The notes below the pieces were generated by a model. That model saw nothing but the letters and a program-made list of their open reading frames with translations, did no database searches and was not told where the DNA came from. Position numbers and translations under genes: made by a program. From Pseudomonas yamanorum (GTDB taxonomy: Bacteria > Pseudomonadota > Gammaproteobacteria > Pseudomonadales > Pseudomonadaceae): DNA of 64,000 nucleotides. Position 1 is the stretch's first letter. Every line of letters starts with the position of its first letter. Positions 43,712-52,837 of this stretch are shown one piece after another. The stretch is from the NCBI RefSeq assembly GCF_900105735.1, contig NZ_LT629793.1, forward strand, positions 5,952,001 through 6,016,000. Direction: 5' to 3'.

Positions 43712-44501
43712 CTCTTACAGCGGCTCACTTTGGAAAAGCCCCAAAGTAAGCAAAGGGCTCTGCCCCGCCTGTCGGCGCCTCGCTGGGGCTCGGCGTTCCC
43801 TCACTCCGGCATTGCTCCGCGGGCCGCCGCGACGGGCCATCCATGGCCCGGCGCGGCTAAACCGGCGTCCTGCCGGTTTACCCGCTCCGCACTGCCTGCG
43901 TTCGGCCTCGGGCTTATTGGGGCAGTCAGATCAAGATCAAAAGCAAGAGCACAGCGGCCTACCGGCCGGCTTGAGTGTTAAAAACCAGATCAAAAGACAG
44001 AGCGAAAGCCAAATCTGAAGCTGATGCAGCTCTGCTTTTCTGTGGGAGCTGGCTTGCCTGCGATGCAGACACCTCGGTCTTCCAGATGCACCCAGTTGAT
44101 GCCATCGCAGGCAAGCCAGCTCCCACATTTGACCGTGCCCGCTTTTGATTTGGCTTTTATTTTTGCTCTTCAACACTCAAGCCGGCCGGTAGGCCGCTGT
44201 GCTCTTGCTTTTGATCTTGATCTTGATCTTAGGCGCCCCGTTAAACCACGCTGGCCGAACGCAGGCTTTGGAGCGTGGGTAACCCGGCAGGACGCCGGGT
44301 TAGCCGTCCTGGGCCAAGGATGGCCCATGACGGCGGCCCACGGTCCAAAGCCGGAGTGAGGGCACACCGAGCCTAAGCGAGGTGCCGAGTGGTGGGGCAA
44401 GAGCCTTTTGGTTACTTTTGGGCTCCTTTCAAAAGTGACCCGCTGTAAGAGCGGAACCAATTTAAGCCATCACCCAAATAACGGATATTCACCCCCAAAG
44501 C

Positions 44502-45539
44502 CTACCGCTCAATCGACCGACTCCACCGCGCATTCCACTCCGGCCGCGCCTGGTTCACCTGATCCCAGTCAATCGAAATCGCCGTCTGCAAATAACTGTT
44601 CATTGCCTCCACCCGAGCCCGAGTCTTATCCGTGGTCGGCGTAGTAGGATTCGAAGGAATCTGATCCCCCAACTCTAAAGCCGGCGCCTGCGCCTCAGCG
44701 GTCAACAAAAATTGCGCCAGTTTCTGCGCCAACTCCGGCTGGTCATTCCGCGCAATCACACACTCCGCCACGTTCAACACCACCGCGCCTTCCTTCGGCT
44801 GCGCATACTCCATCGGCACACCCAACAACTGCTGCGTGGTCACCTGCGTCGGCGTCAGCGGAAAGATCGCCGCCTCATCCGTCTGCACCATCTCGGAAAT
44901 CTTCGCCGAGCTGGCGATGTACTCCAGCACATTCGGCCCAACCGTCTTCGGCCACGCCTTGAACCCCGGCTCCACGTTGGTCTCGCTACCCCCCTGAATC
45001 CGGTTGAACATCAAGAACCCATGCAACCCAAACGTGGACGAGGCCAGGGACTGAAACACCACCTTGTCCTTGAACCGTGGATCCGCCAGGTCCATCCACG
45101 ATGTCGGCGGCGCCCAGCCCTTTTCCTTGAACATCTTGGCGTTGTAACCCAACCCGGTCACCCCGAGCGTCACCGCAACTGCCTCTTCCTTGATTTTGGC
45201 CTTGGCCGGAATCTGATCCAGGGTCGGGTTAGGCGTGAGCTTCTCGCACAACCCCATGGAGATAGCGCGGTACATGATGCCGTCGTCGAGGAACATCACG
45301 TGCATCTGCGGGTTGTCCTTGTTGGCCTGCACCTTGGCCAGGATGTCCGACGAGGTGCCCGGCACGATCACCACCTTGACGTTGTTGGCCTTCTCGAACG
45401 CAGGCAGCACCTTGTCGGCGTAGACCCGCTCCATGGTGCCGCCGTTCATGCCCAGGTACAGCGTCGGTGCAGCATGGGCCGCCGTGCTCAACAGGGCGAG
45501 GGACAGGCAAGACAGCGCAGTACGTTTGATCATGTGCAT
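44502..45539 (-). CDS. Extracellular solute-binding protein of a polyamine-type ABC importer
   Basis: A 345-residue protein with a signal peptide (ends STAAHA). The mature sequence (TLYLGMNGGTMERVYADKVLPAFEKANNVKV) is of the SBP_bac_6/8 group used by spermidine/putrescine- and iron-type importers. It is the last gene of the seven-gene operon starting at 50950 and 12 bases after the DAO gene. GAGAGGAAG precedes the ATG. The ligand is unknown. Confidence 0.88.
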   Translation of the reverse strand: MHMIKRTALSCLSLALLSTAAHAAPTLYLGMNGGTMERVYADKVLPAFEKANNVKVVIVPGTSSDILAKVQANKDNPQMHVMFLDDGIMYRAISMGLCEKLTPNPTLDQIPAKAKIKEEAVAVTLGVTGLGYNAKMFKEKGWAPPTSWMDLADPRFKDKVVFQSLASSTFGLHGFLMFNRIQGGSETNVEPGFKAWPKTVGPNVLEYIASSAKISEMVQTDEAAIFPLTPTQVTTQQLLGVPMEYAQPKEGAVVLNVAECVIARNDQPELAQKLAQFLLTAEAQAPALELGDQIPSNPTTPTTDKTRARVEAMNSYLQTAISIDWDQVNQARPEWNARWSRSIER

Positions 45540-45550
45540 GAATCTTCCTC

Positions 45551-46654
45551 TCAGGCTTGGAAACGACGGATGGAAAATGCTTCGATGGGCTGCCGGCTGG
45601 CCCCCGTGCAGACGATTTCTGCCAGGGCTTCACCGACCGCAGGGCCGAGCTGGAACCCGGCGCCGGCAAAGCCGAAACCGTGAAGCAGGCCGGGTTGGGT
45701 GCTGCTGTCGCCGATCACCGGTTCGTGGTCGGGTAGATAACCTTCGGTGCCACTCCAGGTACGGATCGCCTGGGCACCTTTGAGGAACGGGTACAACTCG
45801 CCGGCGTTGCGCAGAATTTCCAGCACCGCCGCTTGCCCCGGGCGGGCCTGTTGCGGGCTCAGGGCAAAGCCGCGACCACCACCGAGGATGCAATTGCCCC
45901 GGGCAACCTGCCGCGCATAGATTCCGCCGCCTTCGACGCCGGTACTCACGTCCATCACCACCGGCAACGGCTCGGTCACCAGCATCGCCGGGTGCGCCGA
46001 GGTCATCGGCACCGGTTCGCCAAATTGCGCGGCCACGGTACTGGCCCAGGCGCCGGCGCAGTTCAACAGCCAGCGGGCTTGCAGCTGCACACCATTGGCA
46101 CAGCGCACCTGAAACAGCTGGCCGTCATGTTCAACCTGGGTGACTTCGGTTTGCTCCATCACCCTCGCACCGTGGTGTTGGGCGGCGCGGGCAAAGGCGG
46201 GAGAGACCAGGCGCGGATTGGCGTGGCCGTCTTCGGGGCATAACGAGGCGCCGACCGCCACATCACCCACCCACGGAAACCGCGCACGCAGTTGAGCGTG
46301 ATCCAGCATTTGCAGGCCCAGGCCAAAGCCCCGAGTGGCGTCGGCGTAAGCCTGCAAGGCGGCCAGGTCTTCGTGACTGCGGGCCAGTTTCAAATGCCCG
46401 GAGCGCACGTATTCGCCATCGATCCCAATCAGCCCCGGCAAGTCGGACCACAGCTCATGGGCACGTTGCGATAACGGCAACTGATGCAATGGACGACCCT
46501 GGCGCCGCACGCCGCCATAATTCACGCCGCTTGAATGCGAACCACAAAAGTCCCGCTCCAGCAGCACCACGCGCCGACCTTTCTGCGCCAGCATCAAGGC
46601 GGCTGACGCGCCGACAATCCCGCCGCCCAACACGATCACTTCGCTGTCGATCAT
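45551..46654 (-). CDS. DAO-family FAD oxidoreductase (HcnC / opine oxidase B-like)
   Basis: A 367-residue flavoprotein: EVIVLGGGIVGASAALMLAQKG at the N-terminus, then SSGVNYGGVRRQGR, and GFGFAGAGFQLGPAVGE at the end. With the two preceding genes it forms a three-subunit dehydrogenase arranged like hcnABC and the opine oxidase ooxAB sets. The start overlaps the preceding stop (ATGA) and has GGAGGTG. It probably holds the site where the imported amine or amino acid is oxidised. Confidence 0.87.
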   Translation of the reverse strand: MIDSEVIVLGGGIVGASAALMLAQKGRRVVLLERDFCGSHSSGVNYGGVRRQGRPLHQLPLSQRAHELWSDLPGLIGIDGEYVRSGHLKLARSHEDLAALQAYADATRGFGLGLQMLDHAQLRARFPWVGDVAVGASLCPEDGHANPRLVSPAFARAAQHHGARVMEQTEVTQVEHDGQLFQVRCANGVQLQARWLLNCAGAWASTVAAQFGEPVPMTSAHPAMLVTEPLPVVMDVSTGVEGGGIYARQVARGNCILGGGRGFALSPQQARPGQAAVLEILRNAGELYPFLKGAQAIRTWSGTEGYLPDHEPVIGDSSTQPGLLHGFGFAGAGFQLGPAVGEALAEIVCTGASRQPIEAFSIRRFQA

Positions 46655-47994
46655 GGCTGCACCTCCACGCCAAACGGCAAGGGTTTGATCGGTGCCTGGC
46701 CCCGCAGGCGGCCAACGTTTTGAATCTCGCGCCCACTGCGTTCGGCAATGATTTCTGCCGCTGCGAGCCCACACATCCGGCCCTGGCAACGGCCCATGCC
46801 AACCCGGCAATGGGCCTTGACCCGGTTCACTTCCCAGTGGCCTTCGTCCACCACCGCGCGTACTTCGCCGACGCTGACTTCTTCACAGCGGCACAAGATC
46901 AGTTCATCCGGGGCTTCGGCGGCCCAGTTTTCCGGGAAGGGAAACGCGGTTTCCAGACCGTGGCGAAAGCGCTGGATACCTGCCAGTTGCTGTTCCAGCA
47001 CGGGCCCGCGACGGTGGTCGATGGCAACACCGCTGTCTTCGAGCAAGGCCAATGCCGCTCTCTCGCCGGCCATTTGCGCCGCATCGGCGCCCATGATTCC
47101 GGCACCGTCGCCAGCCAAATACACGCCTGCGACACTGCTACGCCCGGCCGCATCTCGCTGTGGCAACCAGGCGCGGTTCAATGCATTCCAGGAAAATTCA
47201 CAGCCGAGCAAGTCCGCCAGTTGGGTCTCGCTGCGCAGGGCATGGGCGAAGGCCACGGCATCACAGGCGATTTCCTGTTGATCCCAGTGGATGCCCGTCA
47301 CTCGTTGTTCGCCGTCGATGTGCGACAGCGTTGCACCTTGATACACCGGGATGCCGTGGGCCGTGAGCCAGGCGCGGTAGTACAAACCTTTTGCCAGGGT
47401 CGCCGGCTGGCCGAGCAATGCCGGCAAGGCGCGGCACTGGGCGCTGAACGGCGCGCTGTCGAGCACCGCCACCACCTTGGCCCCGGCCTTGGCGTACTGA
47501 TACGCCACCAGGTACAGCAACGGCCCGCTGCCGCAAAACGCCACGCGCTCGCCGATGGCGCAGCCTTGATACTTCAGCGCGATTTGCGCCGCGCCCAAAC
47601 TGTACACACCGGGCAGCGTCCAGCCGGGCACCGGCAGGATGCGGTCAGTGGCGCCCGTAGCGACGATGATCTGCGCGTATTCGATGCTTTCGGCGTGGCC
47701 GTTGTTGAGCATGTCCAGGCGACCGTTCTCGGCATTCCACACCAGGGTTTCCGGCCGGTAGTCGATCCGGGTTGCCAGCTCATCCATGGTGCGATGCAGC
47801 GCCGCCGCCTTGCCCGCTTCAAAGCCATACAACTGCTTGGCCGAGCGCCGGAAGTTCGCCGGTTGGCGCCGATAAATCTGGCCGCCGCCGCGCAGGCTCT
47901 CGTCCACCAACACCGGGGTTACGCCATGCTCGAGCAAGGTCCGGGCGGCGGTAATGCCCGCCGGGCCTGCGCCGACTATCACCACTGTCTTCAT
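46651..47994 (-). CDS. FAD/NAD(P) oxidoreductase with BFD-type 2Fe-2S domain (HcnB / OoxA-like)
   Basis: A 447-residue protein. N-terminal GAGPAGITAARTLLEHG, a GGGQIYRR loop, second dinucleotide site VAFCGSGPLLYLVAYQYAKAG, and a C-terminal Fer2_BFD cluster: CRCEEVSVGEV then CRVGMGRCQGRMC. It should relay electrons from the DAO subunit. It overlaps both neighbours by 4 bases. Confidence 0.87.
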   Translation of the reverse strand: MKTVVIVGAGPAGITAARTLLEHGVTPVLVDESLRGGGQIYRRQPANFRRSAKQLYGFEAGKAAALHRTMDELATRIDYRPETLVWNAENGRLDMLNNGHAESIEYAQIIVATGATDRILPVPGWTLPGVYSLGAAQIALKYQGCAIGERVAFCGSGPLLYLVAYQYAKAGAKVVAVLDSAPFSAQCRALPALLGQPATLAKGLYYRAWLTAHGIPVYQGATLSHIDGEQRVTGIHWDQQEIACDAVAFAHALRSETQLADLLGCEFSWNALNRAWLPQRDAAGRSSVAGVYLAGDGAGIMGADAAQMAGERAALALLEDSGVAIDHRRGPVLEQQLAGIQRFRHGLETAFPFPENWAAEAPDELILCRCEEVSVGEVRAVVDEGHWEVNRVKAHCRVGMGRCQGRMCGLAAAEIIAERSGREIQNVGRLRGQAPIKPLPFGVEVQP

Positions 47995-48281
47995 GCCTGG
48001 CGCCCCGGATCACGGCGAATCGCCTGGCCGTCTTCCAGCAAGGTCGAACAGGCGCGCACTCGGCGACCGTCCTCAAGCCGCACCCAGCAATCCTGGCAGG
48101 CGCCCATCAGGCAGAAACCGGCGCGGCGTTCGGCGCTGAAATCACTGCCCCGCAGGTGCTCGGCGCAGGTCAGTACGGCGGTCAGCAAGGTGTCCCCGAG
48201 CAAGCCTGTGGCAGGCTGCCCGTCGAGGGTGAAGGCGAGGGTGGGCCGCTGGGTCTCGACCAGTCGTTTGAACAGTGCCAT
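47991..48281 (-). CDS. Small 2Fe-2S ferredoxin-like subunit (HcnA-like)
   Basis: A 96-residue Fer2_4 protein with cysteines in GFCLMGACQDCWV and RRVRACST. It is the small subunit of the heterotrimeric dehydrogenase. The ATG overlaps the stop of the upstream permease gene (TGATG); an in-frame TTG three bases earlier is less likely. Confidence 0.87.
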   Translation of the reverse strand: MALFKRLVETQRPTLAFTLDGQPATGLLGDTLLTAVLTCAEHLRGSDFSAERRAGFCLMGACQDCWVRLEDGRRVRACSTLLEDGQAIRRDPGRQA

Positions 48282-49075
48282 CAATGTTTCCCTACCAACA
48301 CGCGGTCCAGGCCGTAGACCCGGTCCAGCAGAATCATGGCCGCCGCGGTCAACCCGATCACCAGCGCGGACACGGCCGCCATCATCGGGTCGATGGATTC
48401 GGTGGCGTACACGTACATGCGCACCGGCAAGGTCTGGGTGGCCGGCGAGCTGACAAAAATCGACAAAGTGACTTCATCGAAACTGTTGATGAACGCCAGC
48501 AACCAGCCGCCGGCCACGCCGGGCAAAATCATCGGCAAGGTGATCTGGCGAAACAGGGTGAAGCGGCTGGCACCCAGGGATTCGGCAGCCTGTTCGGCGC
48601 TGCGATCGATGCCGATGGCGGCGGCCAATACCAGGCGCAACACGTAAGGCGTGATGATCACCACGTGTGCCAGCATCAGCCAGGTGAAGCTGCCGTTGAC
48701 GCCCATCATTGCGAACAGCCGCAGCATCGCCACCCCCAGCACCAGGTGCGGAATGATGATCGGCGAGAGGAACAGCGCACTGAAGAAGTTACGGCCGGGG
48801 AACTGGTAGCGACTGATCGCCAGGGCTGCCGGCACCGCGATCAAGGTCGCCAAGGTAGCGGCCACGAAGGCCAGGACCAGGCTGTTATAGAACGCCTGGA
48901 TAAAGTCGGCACGTTCGAACACTGCATGAAACCAACGCAGGGAGAAGCCCGACGTCGGCAGGCTCAAGGTGTTTTCCGGAGTGAAGGCCACCAGGCACAC
49001 CACCACCAGCGGCGCCATCATGAACAGCACCACCAGGCCGTGAAAGCCCAGGGCCAAAGGACCGTTTCTGGACAT
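48281..49075 (-). CDS. ABC permease, PotC type
   Basis: A 264-residue inner-membrane protein with six helices and the EAA loop EQAAESLGASRFTLFRQITLP. It is the second permease of the importer, 4 bases after the first. The substrate cannot be named from sequence; operon partners suggest an amine or imino-acid-like compound that is oxidised after uptake. Confidence 0.9.
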   Translation of the reverse strand: MSRNGPLALGFHGLVVLFMMAPLVVVCLVAFTPENTLSLPTSGFSLRWFHAVFERADFIQAFYNSLVLAFVAATLATLIAVPAALAISRYQFPGRNFFSALFLSPIIIPHLVLGVAMLRLFAMMGVNGSFTWLMLAHVVIITPYVLRLVLAAAIGIDRSAEQAAESLGASRFTLFRQITLPMILPGVAGGWLLAFINSFDEVTLSIFVSSPATQTLPVRMYVYATESIDPMMAAVSALVIGLTAAAMILLDRVYGLDRVLVGKH

Positions 49076-49079
49076 CGTC

Positions 49080-49925
49080 TTATACTCCCAGGGACTTTTT
49101 GTAGCGGCCTTCGACCATGCGGTTCCAGCTCAGCATGATCAGCAAGTTGACCAACAGCAGCACCACCGCGATGGTCGCGCCCATGGGCCAGTTGAGTTCC
49201 GAGAGGTATTGGTCGTAGACCACCGTGGCGACCATCTTCAGTCGACGTCCGCCCAGCAGGCCGGGGATCGCGAAGGAGCTGGCGGCCAGGCCAAACACGA
49301 TCAGGGTGCCGGAGAGCACGCCGGGCATTACCTGCGGCAACACGATCTTGCGCATCACCGTGGCCTGGCTGGCACCCAGGGACAGCGCCGCCTGTTCCGC
49401 CGACGGGTCGAGCTTCTGCAGGGAGGTCCACACCGGAATGATCATGAACGGCAGCATCACGTGCACCAGTGCGATGATCACCGCGAACGAGGTGTAGAGC
49501 AGCTTCACCGGTTTGCCACCGAGGGCCTGGATCACCTGGTTCACCAGACCATCGGCACCCAGCAGCAGGCTCCAGCCAAAGGCCCGCACCACCACTGAAA
49601 TCAGCAGCGGGGTGAGGATCAGGATCAGGAAGATCGAGCGCCACGGCGTGCCCATGCGGCTGAGGATGTAAGCCTCGGGCACCCCGATCACCACGCAGAG
49701 CAAGGTCACCAGGGCACTGATCCAGAAGGTGCGCCAGAAGATCTCGTAGAAGTACGAATCGCTGAACAGCGACAGGTAGTGGGCGAAGGTCCACTCATCG
49801 GCCTTCACCCCCACCTGGTAGTCGAACACGTTGAATGACAGCACCAGCGTCAGACCCAGGGGCAGGATCAGCAGCCCGAAAAACAACACCAGTGCCGGCA
49901 ACGACAGCAGGTAACCACGGCTCAT
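49080..49925 (-). CDS. ABC permease, PotB type
   Basis: A 281-residue, six-helix inner-membrane protein with the EAA loop EQAALSLGASQATVMRKIVLP. It overlaps the ATPase gene by 4 bases (ATGA). Confidence 0.9.
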   Translation of the reverse strand: MSRGYLLSLPALVLFFGLLILPLGLTLVLSFNVFDYQVGVKADEWTFAHYLSLFSDSYFYEIFWRTFWISALVTLLCVVIGVPEAYILSRMGTPWRSIFLILILTPLLISVVVRAFGWSLLLGADGLVNQVIQALGGKPVKLLYTSFAVIIALVHVMLPFMIIPVWTSLQKLDPSAEQAALSLGASQATVMRKIVLPQVMPGVLSGTLIVFGLAASSFAIPGLLGGRRLKMVATVVYDQYLSELNWPMGATIAVVLLLVNLLIMLSWNRMVEGRYKKSLGV

Positions 49926-50950
49926 GCGCGCACCTCATCGGCCGCCAGCACCCGCAGCAGGCTCGACTCCCAGTCCAGGCCTACCGCCGCGCCGCAACCC
50001 AAGGGCGCACTGCCGTCGTTGCGGCGGACGACGGTCAGCTCGCCGATCCGGGTCTTGATGCGGTACAGCCATTGGCTGCCGAAGAAATAGCTGTCGAGGA
50101 TCGTGCCTTGCAGGCGCCCCGAGCCGGCGGCCACCAGGTCGATCTTTTCCGGGCGCAGGCTCAGGGTCAGTTCGCCGTTGCCGGGCTCGAAGCGCACTTG
50201 CGGCGCGCCGAGTTGATCGAAGTCGCCCGCCAGCAGGTTGGCCTTGCCGACAAAGTCCGAGATGAAGCGCGTGCGCGGGTGTTCATAAAGTTTGTACGGC
50301 GCGTCGATCTGGGTGACGCGCCCGGCCTGCATCACCACCACGCGGTCGCTGATGGACAGCGCTTCGGCCTGATCGTGGGTGACCATCAGGGTGGTGATCC
50401 CGACTTCGCACTGGATGCGGCGGATTTCGAACTGCATCTCTTCCCGCAGGTTGGCGTCGAGGTTGGAGAGGGGCTCGTCCAGCAGCAACACCGGCGGCTC
50501 GATCACCAGGGCGCGGGCCAGGGCCACGCGCTGGCGCTGGCCGCCGGACAGTTCCCGCGGGTAGCGCTCGGCGTGAGGGGCCAGGCGCACCAGTTCCAGC
50601 ACGGTCTTGACTCTGCTTGCGATCTCGCCGGCGGGCACCTTGCGCATCTTCAGGCCGAAGGCAACGTTGTCGCGCACGCTCATGTGGGGGAACAGCGCGT
50701 AGCTCTGGAACACCACGCCCAGGCCACGGCTGGCGGGTTTGGCGTGGGTGATGTCGCGACCATCGAGGACGATCTGCCCACCGGTGACGTCGACGAAGCC
50801 GGCGATCATTTGCAAGGTGGTGGTCTTGCCGCAGCCCGAGGGGCCGAGCAGGGACACGAATTCGCCTTTTTCCACCGCAAGATCAGTGGCGACCACCGCG
50901 TCGACGGCGCCGTAGCGTTTGCTCAAGGCGTTGAGTTGGAGAAAAGCCAT
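49922..50950 (-). CDS. ABC ATPase, PotA type
   Basis: A 342-residue ATPase: Walker A GPSGCGKTT, signature LSGGQRQRVALARA, Walker B LLLDEPLSNLDANLREEM, then a TOBE domain. It is the first gene of the operon, facing away from an IclR regulator. The 240 bases between them (50951-51191) must contain both promoters; I see no clear operator. Confidence 0.92.
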   Translation of the reverse strand: MAFLQLNALSKRYGAVDAVVATDLAVEKGEFVSLLGPSGCGKTTTLQMIAGFVDVTGGQIVLDGRDITHAKPASRGLGVVFQSYALFPHMSVRDNVAFGLKMRKVPAGEIASRVKTVLELVRLAPHAERYPRELSGGQRQRVALARALVIEPPVLLLDEPLSNLDANLREEMQFEIRRIQCEVGITTLMVTHDQAEALSISDRVVVMQAGRVTQIDAPYKLYEHPRTRFISDFVGKANLLAGDFDQLGAPQVRFEPGNGELTLSLRPEKIDLVAAGSGRLQGTILDSYFFGSQWLYRIKTRIGELTVVRRNDGSAPLGCGAAVGLDWESSLLRVLAADEVRA

Positions 50951-51191
50951 GTCTGCGTTCCACCTTTTTGAGTCGCGTCGAAACGCGCTTTTTTGTTTTG
51001 GGCAGATGCGAAAAGGGTGTTGCGGGTGCGTTGGCGCTCGATCTTGAGTCGGCTGCCGTTAGTTGTTCATTTCGCCCCTGTGGACGCAGATTAGGGCGAA
51101 AGACTAGGATGGCGGAAGATGGAATTTCACTGGATAGAGTACTTTTTTCAGTTTCATTCACTGATCAGAATTTAGTGTGAGATATCGGCTT

Positions 51192-52022
51192 ATGGATTCC
51201 ACTGAGCGGAATGAAAGTGTCAAGGAAGTCGGCGCCGGTGGCGTCTCCCGGTTGTTTGCATTACTGCGCATCCTCGGCGCGGCGCCGGACGGTGGTGAAC
51301 GGGTGACGCAACTGGCGCAGCAGGTCGGGCTGTCGCAACCCACCACCCACCGACTGCTGCGCAGCCTGATGGACGAGGGCATGGTGGAGCAGGATGCGCG
51401 CACCAAGCGCTATCGGCTGAGCCTGGAGTTCTTCGCCCTGGCGGCAAATGCAGGCAATACCGGCAACCTGCGGGACCTGGTGCGGCCGAGCATGTTGCGC
51501 CTGAGTGCTTCGCTGGGGGATTCATTGTTCCTGCTGGCGCGCAGCGGGTTTGATGCGATCTGCCTGGACCGCAGTGAAGGGCCGTACCCGATCCGTACCT
51601 TCACCGGTGACATCGGCGGGCGCGTAGCGCTGGGCGTAGGGCAGGGCAGTTTGGCGATCCTGGCGTTTTTGCCGGAGGAAGAGCGCGAGACGGTGATCCG
51701 CTACAACTTGCCACGGCTCAAGGATTTTCACCTGTACGACGAGGTGTTTTTGCGCTCGGAGGTGGAGAGTGTGCGGCGGTTGGGGTATGCGGCGCGCAAT
51801 ACCGGAGTGCTGGAAGGCATGGCCGGGTTGGCGGTGCCGATCCTGGATCGCAATGGGCATGCGGTGGCAGCGTTGAGTGTGGCAACCATCAGTGACCGCC
51901 TGGGGCCGGGGCGACTGCCGACGGTGGTGGAGTTGCTCAAACGGGAAGCGGCGGCGATCGGGCCGAAGATCAATCCGTTTGATCCGACGTTGCGCCGGCC
52001 TTCGCAGATCTTCGGTGGTTAG
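51192..52022 (+). CDS. IclR-family regulator of the transport/oxidase operon
   Basis: A 276-residue protein with an N-terminal winged helix (RVTQLAQQVGLSQPTTHRLLRSLMDEGMV) and a C-terminal IclR effector domain (ending near RLPTVVELLKREAAAIG). It is divergent from the PotA-type gene and probably controls that operon in response to its substrate. ATG 51192 is used; GTG 51177 is in frame. Confidence 0.87.
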   Translation: MDSTERNESVKEVGAGGVSRLFALLRILGAAPDGGERVTQLAQQVGLSQPTTHRLLRSLMDEGMVEQDARTKRYRLSLEFFALAANAGNTGNLRDLVRPSMLRLSASLGDSLFLLARSGFDAICLDRSEGPYPIRTFTGDIGGRVALGVGQGSLAILAFLPEEERETVIRYNLPRLKDFHLYDEVFLRSEVESVRRLGYAARNTGVLEGMAGLAVPILDRNGHAVAALSVATISDRLGPGRLPTVVELLKREAAAIGPKINPFDPTLRRPSQIFGG

Positions 52023-52050
52023 CAGTTGTCAGCCACAACAGAGATCAAAT

Positions 52051-52137
52051 GTGGGAGCTGGCTTGCCTGCGATAGCGGTGGGTCAGCCAGCATTGTTGTC
52101 ACTGATAGACCGCCATCGCAGGCAAGCCAGCTCCCAC
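52051..52137. repeat. REP inverted pair
   Basis: GTGGGAGCTGGCTTGCCTGC and its inverted copy, between the convergent IclR and response-regulator genes. Confidence 0.9.
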
Positions 52138-52138
52138 A

Positions 52139-52837
52139 TTAGATAGTCGCCATCGTTTGAGCGCGCACCGGACTCATCGCCGCCATCGCCACCGAAGTCG
52201 CCGCCGTCCTGGTCTCCACCCCCAACTTCACATACACATGCTCCAGATGCTTGTTCACCGTCCTCGGGCTCAGCCCAAGAATGTCGCCAATGTCCCGATT
52301 GGTCTTGCCACACGCCACCCAGCGCAACACCTCGACTTCCCGCTCCGTCAGCTGAAACCGCGCCGACAACAACTTATGCGCCGGCTCATCCTCCAGAGTA
52401 ATCACGCTCGGCTGCGTCGCCGCCCGCGCCGACAACAATATCCGCGACGTCCGCAAATGCGCTGCCACCCGCGCCAGCACTTCATCCGTCTGGATCGGCT
52501 TGGTCACGTAGTCACTGCCGCCCACCTCAAACCCCTGCACCACATGCTTGCTGTCGGTCAGCCCGGTCATGAACACCACCGGAATGTCCGCGCTGGCCGG
52601 TTGTGCCTTGAGCCGGCGGCAGGTTTCAAAGCCGTCCAGGCCGGGCATCACCGCGTCCAGCAGGATCAAGTCCGGGCGCCGGCGTTGCACGCGGTTCAGC
52701 GCGCTGAGGCCGTCCAGCGCCACCAGCACCATGTAGCCGGCGTCGTCCAGGGCGTCGGAGAGCATGGCCAGGTTGTCCGGGGTGTCGTCGACAATCAGCA
52801 CCACGCCGGGCTCAGCGCTGTGGGTCAAGGCATTCAT
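52139..52837 (-). CDS. LuxR-type response regulator
   Basis: A 232-residue protein: receiver domain (VVLIVDDTPDN, phospho-Asp in LILLDAVMPGLDG, Lys in YVTKPIQ) and C-terminal LuxR helix-turn-helix (LTEREVEVLRWVACGKTNRDIG, SPRTVNKHLEHVYVKLG). Its start lies inside the end of the kinase gene (26-base overlap), with AAGGAGG, so the two are a pair. The likely target is the TACGTCA operator before urtA. Confidence 0.9.
   Translation of the reverse strand: MNALTHSAEPGVVLIVDDTPDNLAMLSDALDDAGYMVLVALDGLSALNRVQRRRPDLILLDAVMPGLDGFETCRRLKAQPASADIPVVFMTGLTDSKHVVQGFEVGGSDYVTKPIQTDEVLARVAAHLRTSRILLSARAATQPSVITLEDEPAHKLLSARFQLTEREVEVLRWVACGKTNRDIGDILGLSPRTVNKHLEHVYVKLGVETRTAATSVAMAAMSPVRAQTMATI

Larger units (their letters stand above)
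42196..44492. repeat. Large palindromic intergenic repeat, copy 3 (interrupted by IS4)
   Basis: The left terminus GTACATATCCG starts at 42196 and the right terminus ends near 44492. Without the IS (42246-43711) and its 9-bp duplicate it is about 820 bases, like copy 1. The central REP pair is at 44042-44126. It lies between the convergent puuB-like and substrate-binding-protein genes. No gene of its own is supported. Confidence 0.88.

Noticed and set aside
45551..48281. Possible hydrogen cyanide synthase (hcnABC)
   Set aside because: Subunit order is the same, but the DAO subunit is shorter than HcnC and the genes are inside an ABC-importer operon with an IclR regulator, unlike hcn loci.
46489..48453. 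654-codon open frame antisense to the dehydrogenase subunits
   Set aside because: Sense strand has three coupled, motif-rich genes; the antisense product is Arg/His/Gln-rich with no domain.
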